Assembly (NCBI GenBank): GCA_963823675.1
Contig: CAWGMT010000028.1
Coordinates: 91,414 to 155,413, forward strand
Reading direction: 5' to 3'
Origin: CAWGMT01 sp963823675
GTDB lineage: Bacteria; Planctomycetota; Planctomycetia; Isosphaerales; Isosphaeraceae
Length of the DNA: 64,000 nucleotides
The translations under genes and the position numbers were made by a program. The notes under the pieces are model-generated. The model did not search any database and had not been told where the DNA came from. It was given only the letters and a program-made list of their open reading frames with translations. This document shows positions 39,319 to 48,235 of this stretch, one piece after another (within the stretch, counting starts at the first letter, position 1; each line of letters starts with the position of its first letter).

Positions 39319-40062
39319 ATGAATCGCTATATATGCGATGCGGACGAGTTTTACGTGAACCTTCACCTCAACACCGAGATGGAGCTGCCCACGAATCGTG
39401 ACACGGTCTTGCATTTTTTTGAGCAGATGAAGAAGGGATTTCCCGAGCTGCGAAATTTCTACAGTCGCGAGAATGGCGACCTGGTACTGGAGGGAGACAA
39501 GGACCAGCAATCCTATCGCTGGCTGGCGATCGAACCGCGCAGGCTGTGCTCGGGGCAGTTCAATCCGGAAACGCTGGAGGATGCCTACCGGCAGCACGAC
39601 CTGGTCCTGGATCTGGCGCCGCATCTGCTCACGATCAGCTTGCTCGACTGCGAAGCACTCGACGTGATGTACGGCTTTGATTTCAATTTTGAGGGCAATC
39701 ACGACGAGGTCGTGGCTGAGGCACTCGGCGTCGGGCATGGGTTGGAGGGGCTGTTCGAGCTTCCTTCGGCCCAGGTGATCAACTATGAGCCCTCGCTGAC
39801 GCTGGCCTTGAACGACTCGTGCCAACTCCAGTGCCGGCTGGCGATCGAAACCCGCACCAATGCCTATCAGGTGCGCACCCGCGAGTTTGGCGATGACCAG
39901 ATCAGCATTTACTTCACCGTGCGGCAATACTGGGGAAAAGGCCCCGACATGTCCTTTGTGGAGTCGCTGCGGCGCCAGCGGGAAGTCGGTGAGGAGATCA
40001 TTCAGCGGTCGATTCTCCCCAAGATCGTCCGGCCTCTGGCGCAAGTGATCGCCTCGCGATAG
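39319..40062 (+). CDS. Conserved protein of unknown function
   Basis: ATG 39319 with AGGA eight bases upstream; ATG 39301 is in frame. 247 residues, acidic, no signal or membrane segment. Distinct segments are DTVLHFFEQMKKGFPELRNF, LLTISLLDCEALDVMYGFDF and DDQISIYFTVRQYWGKGPD. I do not recognise the family. The 310-bp upstream gap is comparatively AT-rich (about 39060-39140) and probably carries its promoter. The aminotransferase gene follows after 45 bp in the same direction. Confidence 0.65.
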   Translation: MNRYICDADEFYVNLHLNTEMELPTNRDTVLHFFEQMKKGFPELRNFYSRENGDLVLEGDKDQQSYRWLAIEPRRLCSGQFNPETLEDAYRQHDLVLDLAPHLLTISLLDCEALDVMYGFDFNFEGNHDEVVAEALGVGHGLEGLFELPSAQVINYEPSLTLALNDSCQLQCRLAIETRTNAYQVRTREFGDDQISIYFTVRQYWGKGPDMSFVESLRRQREVGEEIIQRSILPKIVRPLAQVIASR

Positions 40063-40107
40063 GGTAGCAGATGCTTGACTTGATGGATCCTTTTAGAGAG
40101 AACGCGC

Positions 40108-41370
40108 ATGCCCAGACTCAGCTCGCTGGCGCGGAACCTGACGGCAGAGACCGCCTTTACCGTGCTGGCCGTTGCCCGCGCCCTCAAGGCTCGGGGCAAA
40201 CACGTCGTCGAGCTCGAGATCGGCGACAGCCCATTTCCGACCACGCCCAGCGCCAAGGAAGCGGGAATTCGCGCGATCGAAGATAACCAGACCGGTTATT
40301 GTCCCAGTCTGGGGCTGCCCGAGTTTCGCGCGGCGGCGGCCCGGTTCGTCTCGACCGAATTTGGCTACTCGGTGACGGCGGAGAACGTCGTCGTCGCTTC
40401 CGGGGCCAAGCCCTTTGAACAGTTCTTTGCCGAGGCGGTGCTCGACCGCGGCGACGGCGTGCTGGTTTTCAGCCCGCAGTTTCCGACCTACATACCCAAT
40501 CTCGAGCGCCGGGGTGCCCGGGCCGTTCTGGCGCCGCTGGCGGTCGAGCATGAGTTCCGTCCTTCCTGCGAAGCAGTCCGCCGGTTTCTCGCCACCGACC
40601 CCCAGCCGCGGGCGATTTTTTTGAACTCGCCGCACAACCCAACCGGCGGCGTGGCGACCCGCGACGACCTGGCGGCGATCGCCGAAATTGTGCGCGGCAG
40701 CGATTTGATGGTCTTCTCCGACGAGCCCTATTGCCACATGGTCTGGAGAGGCCGGCATGCATCGATCCTGGCCGAGCCGGGGATGCTGGACCGCACCGTG
40801 GCCGCCTACACCTTCAGCAAGTCGTACAGCATGAGCGGGTGGCGAATCGGGTTTGCGGTGGCCGCGCCCGAGGTCGTCAACGTGATCGGCAAGCTGATCA
40901 ATACGACCGCCTCGTGCAGCCCGCCGCTGGCACAGTTGGCCGCCACGGCCGCGCTGGAGCATGACACGCCGGCCCGCGACGACTACATGGCCCGGTTCCG
41001 CGCCAAGGTCGAGCGGATCTCTCTGGGCCTGTCGCGAGTCGACGGCTTTCGCGTCGTGCCCCCCGCCGGAACGTTTTACGTCTTTCCCGACGTCCGCGCG
41101 GTTTGCAATCGCCTGGGAATCACTTCCCACGGCCTGGCGCTCTACCTGCTGGAAGCGGCCGACGATCACTTCGGCGTGGCATGCCTGGGCGGCGAATGCT
41201 TTGGCGAGGCCGGTCGCGGCTTCTTGCGATTCAGTTGCGCCGAGCCCGATGAACGCATCGATCAGGCGATGGAGTTTCTCCCCAAAGCACTCGAACGGCT
41301 CGACCGCGTCCGGCGCTACCTGGAGGGGAACCGCCAATACATGCTCAGCCAGCCGTATGCGACGGCTTGA
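40108..41370 (+). CDS. PLP-dependent aminotransferase (class I/II, aspartate aminotransferase-like)
   Basis: 420 residues, the usual length for fold-type I enzymes. Family landmarks: ELEIGDSPFPTTP, NQTGYCPSLGLPEFRAAAA, VVVASGAKPFEQFF, FLNSPHNPTGGVAT (Asn contacting PLP), SDEPYCHMVW (PLP-ring Asp/Tyr) and TFSKSYSMSGWRIGFAV, where the Lys forms the Schiff base. The C-terminal FLRFSCAEPDERIDQAMEFL carries the substrate-carboxylate Arg. Substrate cannot be fixed from the sequence; aspartate, alanine or aromatic substrates are all possible. ATG 40108 is well placed after the 39319 gene. Confidence 0.9.
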   Translation: MPRLSSLARNLTAETAFTVLAVARALKARGKHVVELEIGDSPFPTTPSAKEAGIRAIEDNQTGYCPSLGLPEFRAAAARFVSTEFGYSVTAENVVVASGAKPFEQFFAEAVLDRGDGVLVFSPQFPTYIPNLERRGARAVLAPLAVEHEFRPSCEAVRRFLATDPQPRAIFLNSPHNPTGGVATRDDLAAIAEIVRGSDLMVFSDEPYCHMVWRGRHASILAEPGMLDRTVAAYTFSKSYSMSGWRIGFAVAAPEVVNVIGKLINTTASCSPPLAQLAATAALEHDTPARDDYMARFRAKVERISLGLSRVDGFRVVPPAGTFYVFPDVRAVCNRLGITSHGLALYLLEAADDHFGVACLGGECFGEAGRGFLRFSCAEPDERIDQAMEFLPKALERLDRVRRYLEGNRQYMLSQPYATA

Positions 41371-41375
41371 TCATT

Positions 41376-41882
41376 TCAAAACCGCCGCCGAGCTGCTGCG
41401 GCGTGGGTTCGTGCGGCTGAAGGGGCTTGAAACAACGTGGTCGAATCGCACGCCAGCAGAATTGGCCCCCTGTAAATCGATGCAAGTCCGGAGCATTCCC
41501 GCTCGCCGGCCCAGTTACGGGGAGTGAAATCCAGCGAGAGGTCGATGGCGCCGTCCCTGTCGCTCGTCACGGCCCATTCACTGATCAATCCAAGTCCGCG
41601 GGCGGCGTTGACGCTGACGGGTTGCCGTGGGCTTGCTCACCCGAGGAAAACCAAGCCGAGCATGACGTGATAATGTCCCCAGGCATCCCAGGTCGGCCCG
41701 CCGTGCTCGCCGGCATTCGGAGCTTGTCCGCTCAGCCGGTATTGTTTCGGAAAAGGGCCGAGGTCGCCGTCGGTGTCCTGGAGTGCGATCAACCCGGCGA
41801 CGAAGTCCTCGAGTACTCGCCTGAGCTCGCGGTCGCCGGTCAATTCTCCTCGGCCGGTGTCGTGGTTGTACGTCCGATCCAT
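41376..41882 (-). pseudogene. GH127/DUF1680-like glycoside hydrolase remnant with internal deletion
   Basis: On the minus strand an N-terminal-type piece (41882-41637: HDTGRGELTGDRELRRVLED, then GGPTWDAWGHYHVMLGL) is followed by a C-terminal-type piece (41588-41376: INLDFTPRNWAGERECSG-like and LASIYRGPILLAC). Both match parts of planctomycete DUF1680 (beta-L-arabinofuranosidase-like) proteins as I remember them. The catalytic middle is absent, so several hundred codons have been lost. Clearly non-functional if the assignment is right. Confidence 0.45.
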
Positions 41883-41971
41883 CGTCCGGGCTTTCAGTCT
41901 GTCTCATGGCTGGGCCGGAATCAACTCACCGGGTTGGCAATGAAGTCTGACCTTGGGCTTTCCACGGTCCC

Positions 41972-42000
41972 TTGCTTTTCGGACCTTTGCAAGGTAGCAT
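41972..42000 (+). promoter_or_regulatory. Possible sigma-70-type promoter for the 42048 gene
   Basis: TTGCTT (41972-41977), a 17-bp spacer and TAGCAT (41995-42000), located 48 bp before the start codon. Two of six positions deviate at each element, so this is only a candidate. Confidence 0.3.
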
Positions 42001-42047
42001 TTCTAGCCGACTCTGAACGCCAATTCCCTTATCCTTTTCTGTCAACA

Positions 42048-42500
42048 ATGATTTCTTCTCCGCGTGGGCAAGCGAAGCGAAGTACTGCCGGGGCATTCTG
42101 CGTGCTCCTCGCGGTCACTGGGATTGCGCCTTCGTATGCCAGGGCGGGCTGCGGTCACGGCGTGACGTCAACGTCGAGCCGATCAACCTCGAAGCACCTG
42201 TCCGGCGTGGAGTCCCTCGTTTATGCCGAGGCGGAACGACCTTCCTCGACACACTCCGATTCCCAGCGCAATCTGCCATGTTCCGGGCCTTCCTGCTCAC
42301 GGGGACGAGGATTGCCGGATGCGCCGGTTCGGATATCGTCGGTGCCGAGCGAGCTCTGGTGCTACGCGAATCGGGCGCCGGGCTGGGACGCACCTGAGCC
42401 GGCTGACAAGTTCGACGGCTATCGCTTGTTCCGTCCCGGGCACAGCACTTCTCGCATCGAGCGCCCTCCGCGCAATCCCGATCTGCGTGCTCTCTCGTGA
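42048..42500 (+). CDS. Small secreted Cys-containing protein, paralogue of the 50825 gene
   Basis: 150 residues from ATG 42048. Signal peptide (TAGAFCVLLAVTGIAPSYARA) followed directly by GCGHGVTSTSSRSTSKHLSG. It shares with the 50825 product an AGC-x-H-x-V-S/T-S start of the mature chain and a later PCSGPSCSRGRGLP (there PCTGMSCSGRVPLP). The rest is low in hydrophobics and likely extended. Spacing of the three cysteines is conserved between the two copies, suggesting a small secreted family. Function unknown. Confidence 0.6.
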   Translation: MISSPRGQAKRSTAGAFCVLLAVTGIAPSYARAGCGHGVTSTSSRSTSKHLSGVESLVYAEAERPSSTHSDSQRNLPCSGPSCSRGRGLPDAPVRISSVPSELWCYANRAPGWDAPEPADKFDGYRLFRPGHSTSRIERPPRNPDLRALS

Positions 42501-43029
42501 AGCGTTCGGTGCTTTCGGCTGCGACCGATCGATCTTTCCGCCGTCTCGCGTACTTGTCAGGTTGCGAGGCAGCGCGCTTCGTCGCGCCTGCGTCGTGATC
42601 CTGGCTGGCCCAATAGATCGCCGTTGATGGCAACGTGGTGCGAGGTCGCGAGACAGGGCACGGTGCAACAACGCGTGCGCTGCCGAGCCCATGGAGTTCG
42701 TTCCGGCGCTCGCCGAGCGTTCGATGGCGCGCCCCGACTGTGCCGTGGGATGGCTCGTGCAAATGACCGGCGGCCGTCCGGTGGGGGCTTGCTGAGCCGA
42801 CGATTCCGACGAGGTTCCCGAGAATCCGACGGTGATCAGGAATGCCTGGCATGCGTGAGACCAATGATTTTTCGAAGCGGCGATTCGCCGATTTCATCGC
42901 CGCGCGACTGCGCACGACGAGTCAATCGGGACGAACAAGACCGAAAAGGACGAATCCCCGATCGTGCGGCTTCGCCCCGCGCCCAGGATGAATCCGCTTG
43001 CGCACGAAACATCGCCGAGGAGGGTACAG
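42501..43029. other. Gene-poor stretch
   Basis: About 530 bp. One frame contains MEFVPALAERSMARPDCAVG but stops soon after, and no family is recognised. Long frames on both strands have skewed Arg/Ser composition, typical of shadow frames in high-GC DNA. A strong GAGGAGGG ribosome site at its right end belongs to the next gene. Confidence 0.4.
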
Positions 43030-44410
43030 ATGGTGAGTCGGTTTTCAAGCTTCGGGATACTCGCTCTAACGCTCGCGACGATTCTAGCGGTACTCGACCC
43101 ACGGTGTTGTAACGCGTCGGTGCTCGAACCGGAAAGAGCGCGGGTGCCTCTTTTGAGCGATGACGATGCCTGGAAGCGGCTCCCCGCCGTTGTTTCGGGC
43201 GGAGGACAACGACTGCCAGCCTGGGCGAGGGCCTTGGCCGGAAGCCTACCGCGGACGACGGCGGCGATGCTCGATCTTGACCGGATCCACCGCACGAAGA
43301 GCCCACTCGGGCCGCTGCTCCGCGCCAAAATGCGCTGGGTTGCTGCCCGAGCCAACCATTGCGATTACAGCATGGCGTACGCCGAGGCAGACCTGAAACG
43401 CGCGGGCTTGAGCGACGCGGAACTCCGGGTCTTGAAAGGAGACGGAGCGAACGTACCTGATGCAGAGCGAGACGTGCTCGACTTTGCTCATCGGATGACC
43501 GTGGATGCCTCCGAGGTCACCGATGACGAGGTCGCGCGCCTGATCACTCGGTATGGCGAAGAGAAGGTCGTGGCGATGGTCTTGTTACTGGCCTACGCCA
43601 ACTTCCAGGACCGGATCCTCCTTACGCTCGGTATCCCGATCGAGGCGGGCGGTCCGATGCCTGCGCCGGAGGTCGTGTTCGATCGGAAAGCCAAGCCCCC
43701 GCCAGTCCCGCCGCGGGAACGTCCCAGGGGGCGGCCGATTCCCAAGGAGCCGGAGCGAATCGACGATCCATTCTGGCTTTCGTTGGAGTTCGGCGACTTG
43801 CAGGAACGGCTCACGGAGCAACGGGCCAGATCCGGGCGGATTCGCGTCCCGACCTGGGAGCAAGTTCGGCGCGTGTTACCTCTGGAGGTGCCCAGGCCCG
43901 AGAAGCCGGTTCGCATCCGATGGAGCCTTGTGACCATGGGCTACCAGCCCGAAATGGCGGCGGCCTGGTCGGCCTGTACGCGTGCGTTTGGTGCGGAGGC
44001 TCAGCAGGACCGGGTCTTCGAAGAGAGTTTGTTCTGGATTGTGACTCGCACGATTCATTGTTTCTACTGAATGGGGCACTGCGAAATGCTGCTCGCGGTC
44101 GCGGGCCTTGACAAGACAGCACTCGATGAACGGACGCGACGGTTAGCCAGGGGGGACTGGTCGACTTTCCCGCCAGGCGATCGTGCCGCCTTCCTGTTCA
44201 CGCGCAAACAGGCCAAGGAACCCTGGACAATCACGCCGGCGGATGTGCAACGGCTGACGGATCATTTTGGAACCGAACGCACGCTGGACATCGTTCTGGT
44301 GGGCATGCCGCTGCCACTACATGACCCGGGTGGCCGACGCCTTCCAGATCCCCCTGGAACGCGAAAACGTTTTCCGTGACAACCAGCCCGACAAGGAAAA
44401 ACTGAAGTGA
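43030..44410 (+). CDS. Two-domain AhpD-like (carboxymuconolactone decarboxylase family) protein with in-frame UGA
   Basis: ATG 43030 after GAGGAGGG. Signal-like N-terminus, then an AhpD-like domain (MRWVAARANHCDYSMAYAEA). The second domain reads RTIHCFY, then TGA at 44068-44070, then MGHCEMLLAVAGLDKTALDE. The stop thus replaces the second residue of what would be a CFYC (CxxC) redox motif. Reading continues in frame until one extra base near 44300, after which HYMTRVADAFQIPLERENVF leads to the TGA at 44408-44410. A six-base-pair hairpin with GGTC loop (44091-44106) starts 21 nt after the TGA. Either a selenocysteine codon or a nonsense change; see findings. AhpD-like proteins are thiol peroxidase/reductase-type proteins. 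Confidence 0.6.
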
Positions 44411-44463
44411 GAAGACGTGATAAGCTCAACCCGACAATCGATCTCTTGAGGAGTTCCCTGAAA

Positions 44464-45755
44464 ATGGTAACAGCATCATTTTGGAAACGCGCGACGTTGT
44501 TCGTCATCGCGTCCGCCGGTGCGGCTCTCGTAGCGGCCGACGAACCCAGGCAAGCACCAAGCAAAACAGCAGCGGCCCAGAAAGGGGAAGCGGAGGACGT
44601 GGCCCTTGCACTGCGCGACGCCTGGCCCGATCACCCCGAGTGGGTTGATATGCTGGCAGCGATCCTCGACGACGAGCCGATGAGCCCGAAATTCGGCTGG
44701 TTTCGCACCGCGGTGGCTCAGACCCGTTTTGACTGGGAGTCGACTCGCAAGCGTTTCGACCGCGATGGCAACGGACGGATCGCGCGCCAGGAATTCCCCG
44801 GCGGCGACGCCGATTTCGCGCGTCTCGACCGCGACCACGACAAGGCGCTTTCCGCCGCCGACTTCGACTTTTCGGCCAGCTCGTTGGCTCCGAGCCCGGG
44901 TGCGCTCGTGTTTTCGCGCGTCGATCGCGACGGCAACGGCAAGATCACGCGCGACGAGCTGGACGCATTTTTTCGAGCGGCGGACAGCGGCGGCCAAGGT
45001 TTTCTTTCGCTTGCCGACATGCAGGAAGTCTTCGATCAGCCTCCCAGAACCTCGGGCAACTCGGGCCTGCCGTCGAAGGCGACCCTGGTCCGGGGTCTGT
45101 TCCGCCAGGAGATCGGCTCGCTTCAGGCCGGGCCGCGGCTCGATGAAACCGCGCCGGACTTCACGCTCAAGACCAATGACGGCAAGGGCGAAATCACCCT
45201 GTCGAAGTTGATCGGTCCCAAGCCCCTCGTGCTGGTCTTCGGCAGCTTCACGTGCGGGCCATTCCGCAGCCAGTCCGGCAACATGGAGAAGCTTTACCGC
45301 CGGTACAAGGATCGGGCGAGCTTCGTGATGGTCTACGTCCGCGAGGCCCATCCGACCGACGGCTGGCGCATGGAGAGCAACGATCGTATCGGAGCCACGA
45401 CTTCCCAGCCCAGGACCTACGGCGAGCGGGTCGAAGTCGCTCAGAAATGCGGACGGGTCCTGAATCTCGGGTTCCCGATGCTCGTGGACACGATCGACGA
45501 TTCGGTCGGCAGCGCTATAGCGGCATGCCCGGCCGCCTTTACCTGATCGACCGCGACGGCAAGATCGCCTTCAAGAGCGGGCGCGGGCCCTATCTATTCA
45601 AACCGGCCGAGCTGGAGCAATCACTCGTCATGCTGCTTCTGGAAGGGACAGTGCAGGGAAAACCAAGCCACGTCTCATCGTCAGGCAGTAACGGCCAGCC
45701 GCGCCGCGACTTGCCGAGCACCGCTGCGGGCCCCTCGCATTCGTCGGCGAATTGA
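44464..45755 (+). CDS. Exported EF-hand protein with iodothyronine-deiodinase-like thioredoxin-fold domain (one apparent frameshift)
   Basis: ATG 44464 with GAGGAG upstream. Signal peptide (ATLFVIASAGAALVAADE). Three EF-hand-type loops (DRDGNGRIARQEF, DRDHDKALSAADF, DRDGNGKITRDEL) indicate calcium binding. The C-terminal domain has ETAPDFTLKTNDGKGEITLS and VLVFGSFTCGPFR, then MVYVREAHPTDGWRM, the deiodinase signature in which animal enzymes have selenocysteine at the Cys of FTCGPF. The frame shifts near 45522 to YSGMPGRLYLIDRDGKIAFK and ends at 45755. About 430 residues. Bacterial members are probably thiol oxidoreductases of the periplasm. It is 53 bp downstream of the AhpD-like gene. Confidence 0.8.
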
Positions 45756-45852
45756 CCAGCCGACCGGGAATCCCTCACGGACCGCTCGCGTGGCCTTCCA
45801 ACACCGAATGATTTCGTAGTAGACTCAAACGAATATCGAGGAGACGCGAAAT

Positions 45853-48207
45853 TTGAGAATTTATCCAATGTCCATGCGGCGCAGCCAGGTTGCGGTCGTA
45901 CTGGCGACCTTCGCGGTTGTTCTCGTACTCGCCGCGGGCGTCCGCACCGTGTACGAGCAGTACTCGAAGAAGTCCGTCCGCCTTCACGTAGGAGCCGTGC
46001 CTCACGTCAAGCCGTCTTCCCACAGTTTGAGTTCGCCGGGCGACTCAACGTGAACGGATGGCCGCCGGACGATCCCGTTCCGCCCGCACGGGCTGATCGA
46101 TAGCAGTGGTTTTTGGATCGTTTTGCCTGCGCTTCCGCCGTGGGAACCCGACGTCTCGCTGGAGCAGATCCGGGAAATCTGGACAGACGCGGGTCACAAG
46201 CTGATAGCAAAGTTGGCGCGAACCCTCGCCGAGGCCCGAAGTCGTGGAGAACGCGGCGAAGTCGCAAACCTTCTGGTGCCCAAGGCCCTTCTCTTCAATT
46301 ACGAGGGTGAACCAAACCGCTGCTACGAGGTCTTGCAAGAGGCGCGGTCCCTGGTCGAGTCCGATGACCGCGCGGCGCGGGAAATGCTCTATGGAATCAT
46401 CTATCTCCAGGGGGTTACCGCACTGCGCCGCGGCGAGAATGACAACTGCATCATGTGCCGGGGGGAGAGCTCGTGCATCCTGCCGATTGCTCCGGCCGCC
46501 GTGCACACCAAGCCGGAGGGATCCCGGCTGGCGATCCGGCATTTCACCGAGTACCTAGAGCAGTTCCCCGACGACCTCGGAGTTCGCTGGCTGCTCAACC
46601 TGGCCCACATGACTCTCGGCGAATATCCCGCCAAAGTCGATCCCCGATTCCTGGTCTCGCTGGACCGATTTCGGAACTCGGAATTCGACATCGGCAGGTT
46701 CCGCGACGTCGGACACTTGGTCGGTATCGATCGCTTCAATCAGGCCGGCGGCGCGATCATGGAGGATTTCGACAACGACGGCCTGCTTGACATCGTCATG
46801 AGCTCGTTCGACCCCGCTCAAGCCATGACCTACTTCAAGAACAAAGGCGATGGTACCTTCGCAGACCGGTCGAAGGAGGCTGGAGTGACAGATCAACTGG
46901 GCGGGTTGGTCTGTTATCAGACCGATTACGATAATGACGGCTCGATGGACGTTTTCATCCCGCGCGGGGCCTGGTCATTCCACCCGATTCGTGCCACGCT
47001 CTTGAGAAACAAGGGTGCCGGCGTATTTGCCGACGTCACCAAGGAGGCGAACCTTTTAGACCCGGTCAATTCCAACGGCGCGGCCTGGGCCGACTACGAC
47101 AATGACGGCTGGCTCGACCTGTTCGTTTGCTGCGAGCAGCAGCCCAACCGCCTGTATCACAACCGCGGGGATGGCACCTTCGAGGAGGTCTCCGAGAAGG
47201 CCGGCTTGTGGAGGCCGAACCCGCAGCTTTTGTGCAAGGGAGTGGCGTGGATCGATTTCGACAATGACGACGATCCCGACCTGTTCATCAACAACCTGGG
47301 CGGGCCGGCCGAGCTGCGTCGCAACAACGGCGACGGCACCTTCACGGACGTCACAGCGCAGATGGGCATCGCTGGCCCTTATCGGGGGTTCTCGTGCTGG
47401 GCCTGGGATTATGACAACGACGGCTGGCTGGACATCTTCGCCACGTCTTACGACCGCACGCTCGAGGACGTGGTCAAGGGCCTCCTGGGCCAGCCTCACG
47501 GCCTTTATCCCAACAAACTCTATCACAACTCCCAAGGAAAGGGTTTCGAGGACGTGACCAGCGAAGCAGGCCTCAACATGGTCTTCGCCACCATGGGAAG
47601 CAACTACGCCGACTTTGACAACGACGGGTTCCTGGACATGTATCTGGGCACCGGCGAGCCCAGCCTCGCCACTCTGGTCCCCAACCGCATGTTCAAGAAC
47701 GTCGGCGGCAAGCGCTTCGCGGAGATCACCGGCAGCTCGCGGACAGGCCATCTTCAAAAGGGCCACGGCGTGGCCTGCGGCGACTGGGACAGAGACGGCG
47801 ACGTTGATCTCTTCGTCGAGATGGGCGGCGCCGTCAACGGCGACAGATATCACGACGTCCTCTTCCAGAATCCTGGACAGGGGAACCACTCACTGACGGT
47901 CAAGCTCGTGGGCCGGAAGACCAACCGGGCAGCGATTGGAGCACGGATCAAGCTGGTCACGGGCGGGAGAGAACCGCTGACCGTCCACCGGCATGTATCG
48001 TCGGGAAGCAGCTTCGGTGCCAACCCGCTGGAACAGACAATCGGCCTGGGCAAGGCCGATCGGGTCGCGGTTCTGGAAGTGCATTGGCCGACGAGCGGGA
48101 GAACCCAGGTATTTCGCGACATTGCCGCCGACCAGGGGATCGAGATCACGGAGTTTGCGAATTCGTATCGCCGGTCGAGCTGGAAGCATATTCCCCAGCC
48201 CGAGTGA
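45853..48207 (+). CDS. CRTAC/ASPIC FG-GAP repeat protein, tandem copy 1 (in-frame TGA at codon 67)
   Basis: From TTG 45853 (or ATG 45868) to 48207 is exactly the length of the next gene (2355 bp). N-terminal membrane anchor (VAVVLATFAVVLVLAAGV), then TGA at 46051-46053 between GDST and TDGRRTIPFRP, in the same frame as the rest. The remainder is intact: a Cys-containing helical part (CGENDNCIMCRGESSC-like, here RRGENDNCIMCRGESSC), calcium-binding FG-GAP/VCBS loops (DFDNDGLLD, DYDNDGWLD) and a C-terminal ASPIC/UnbV domain (FGANPLEQTIGLGKADRVA). Such proteins are exported and likely fold as beta-propellers. The TGA would leave only a short peptide unless translation restarts. Confidence 0.75.
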
Positions 48208-48235
48208 GCCGCCGAGATGCCGGGACGATCCTGAA

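Noticed and set aside
42624..43112. 162-codon plus-strand frame before the AhpD-like gene
   Set aside because: Arg/Ser/Asp-rich, overlaps the start and ribosome site of the AhpD-like gene, no family resemblance.
45853..46053. Selenocysteine at the TGA of CRTAC copy 1
   Set aside because: The aligned residue in the intact copy is Ile and there is no redox motif around it, so Sec is implausible there.
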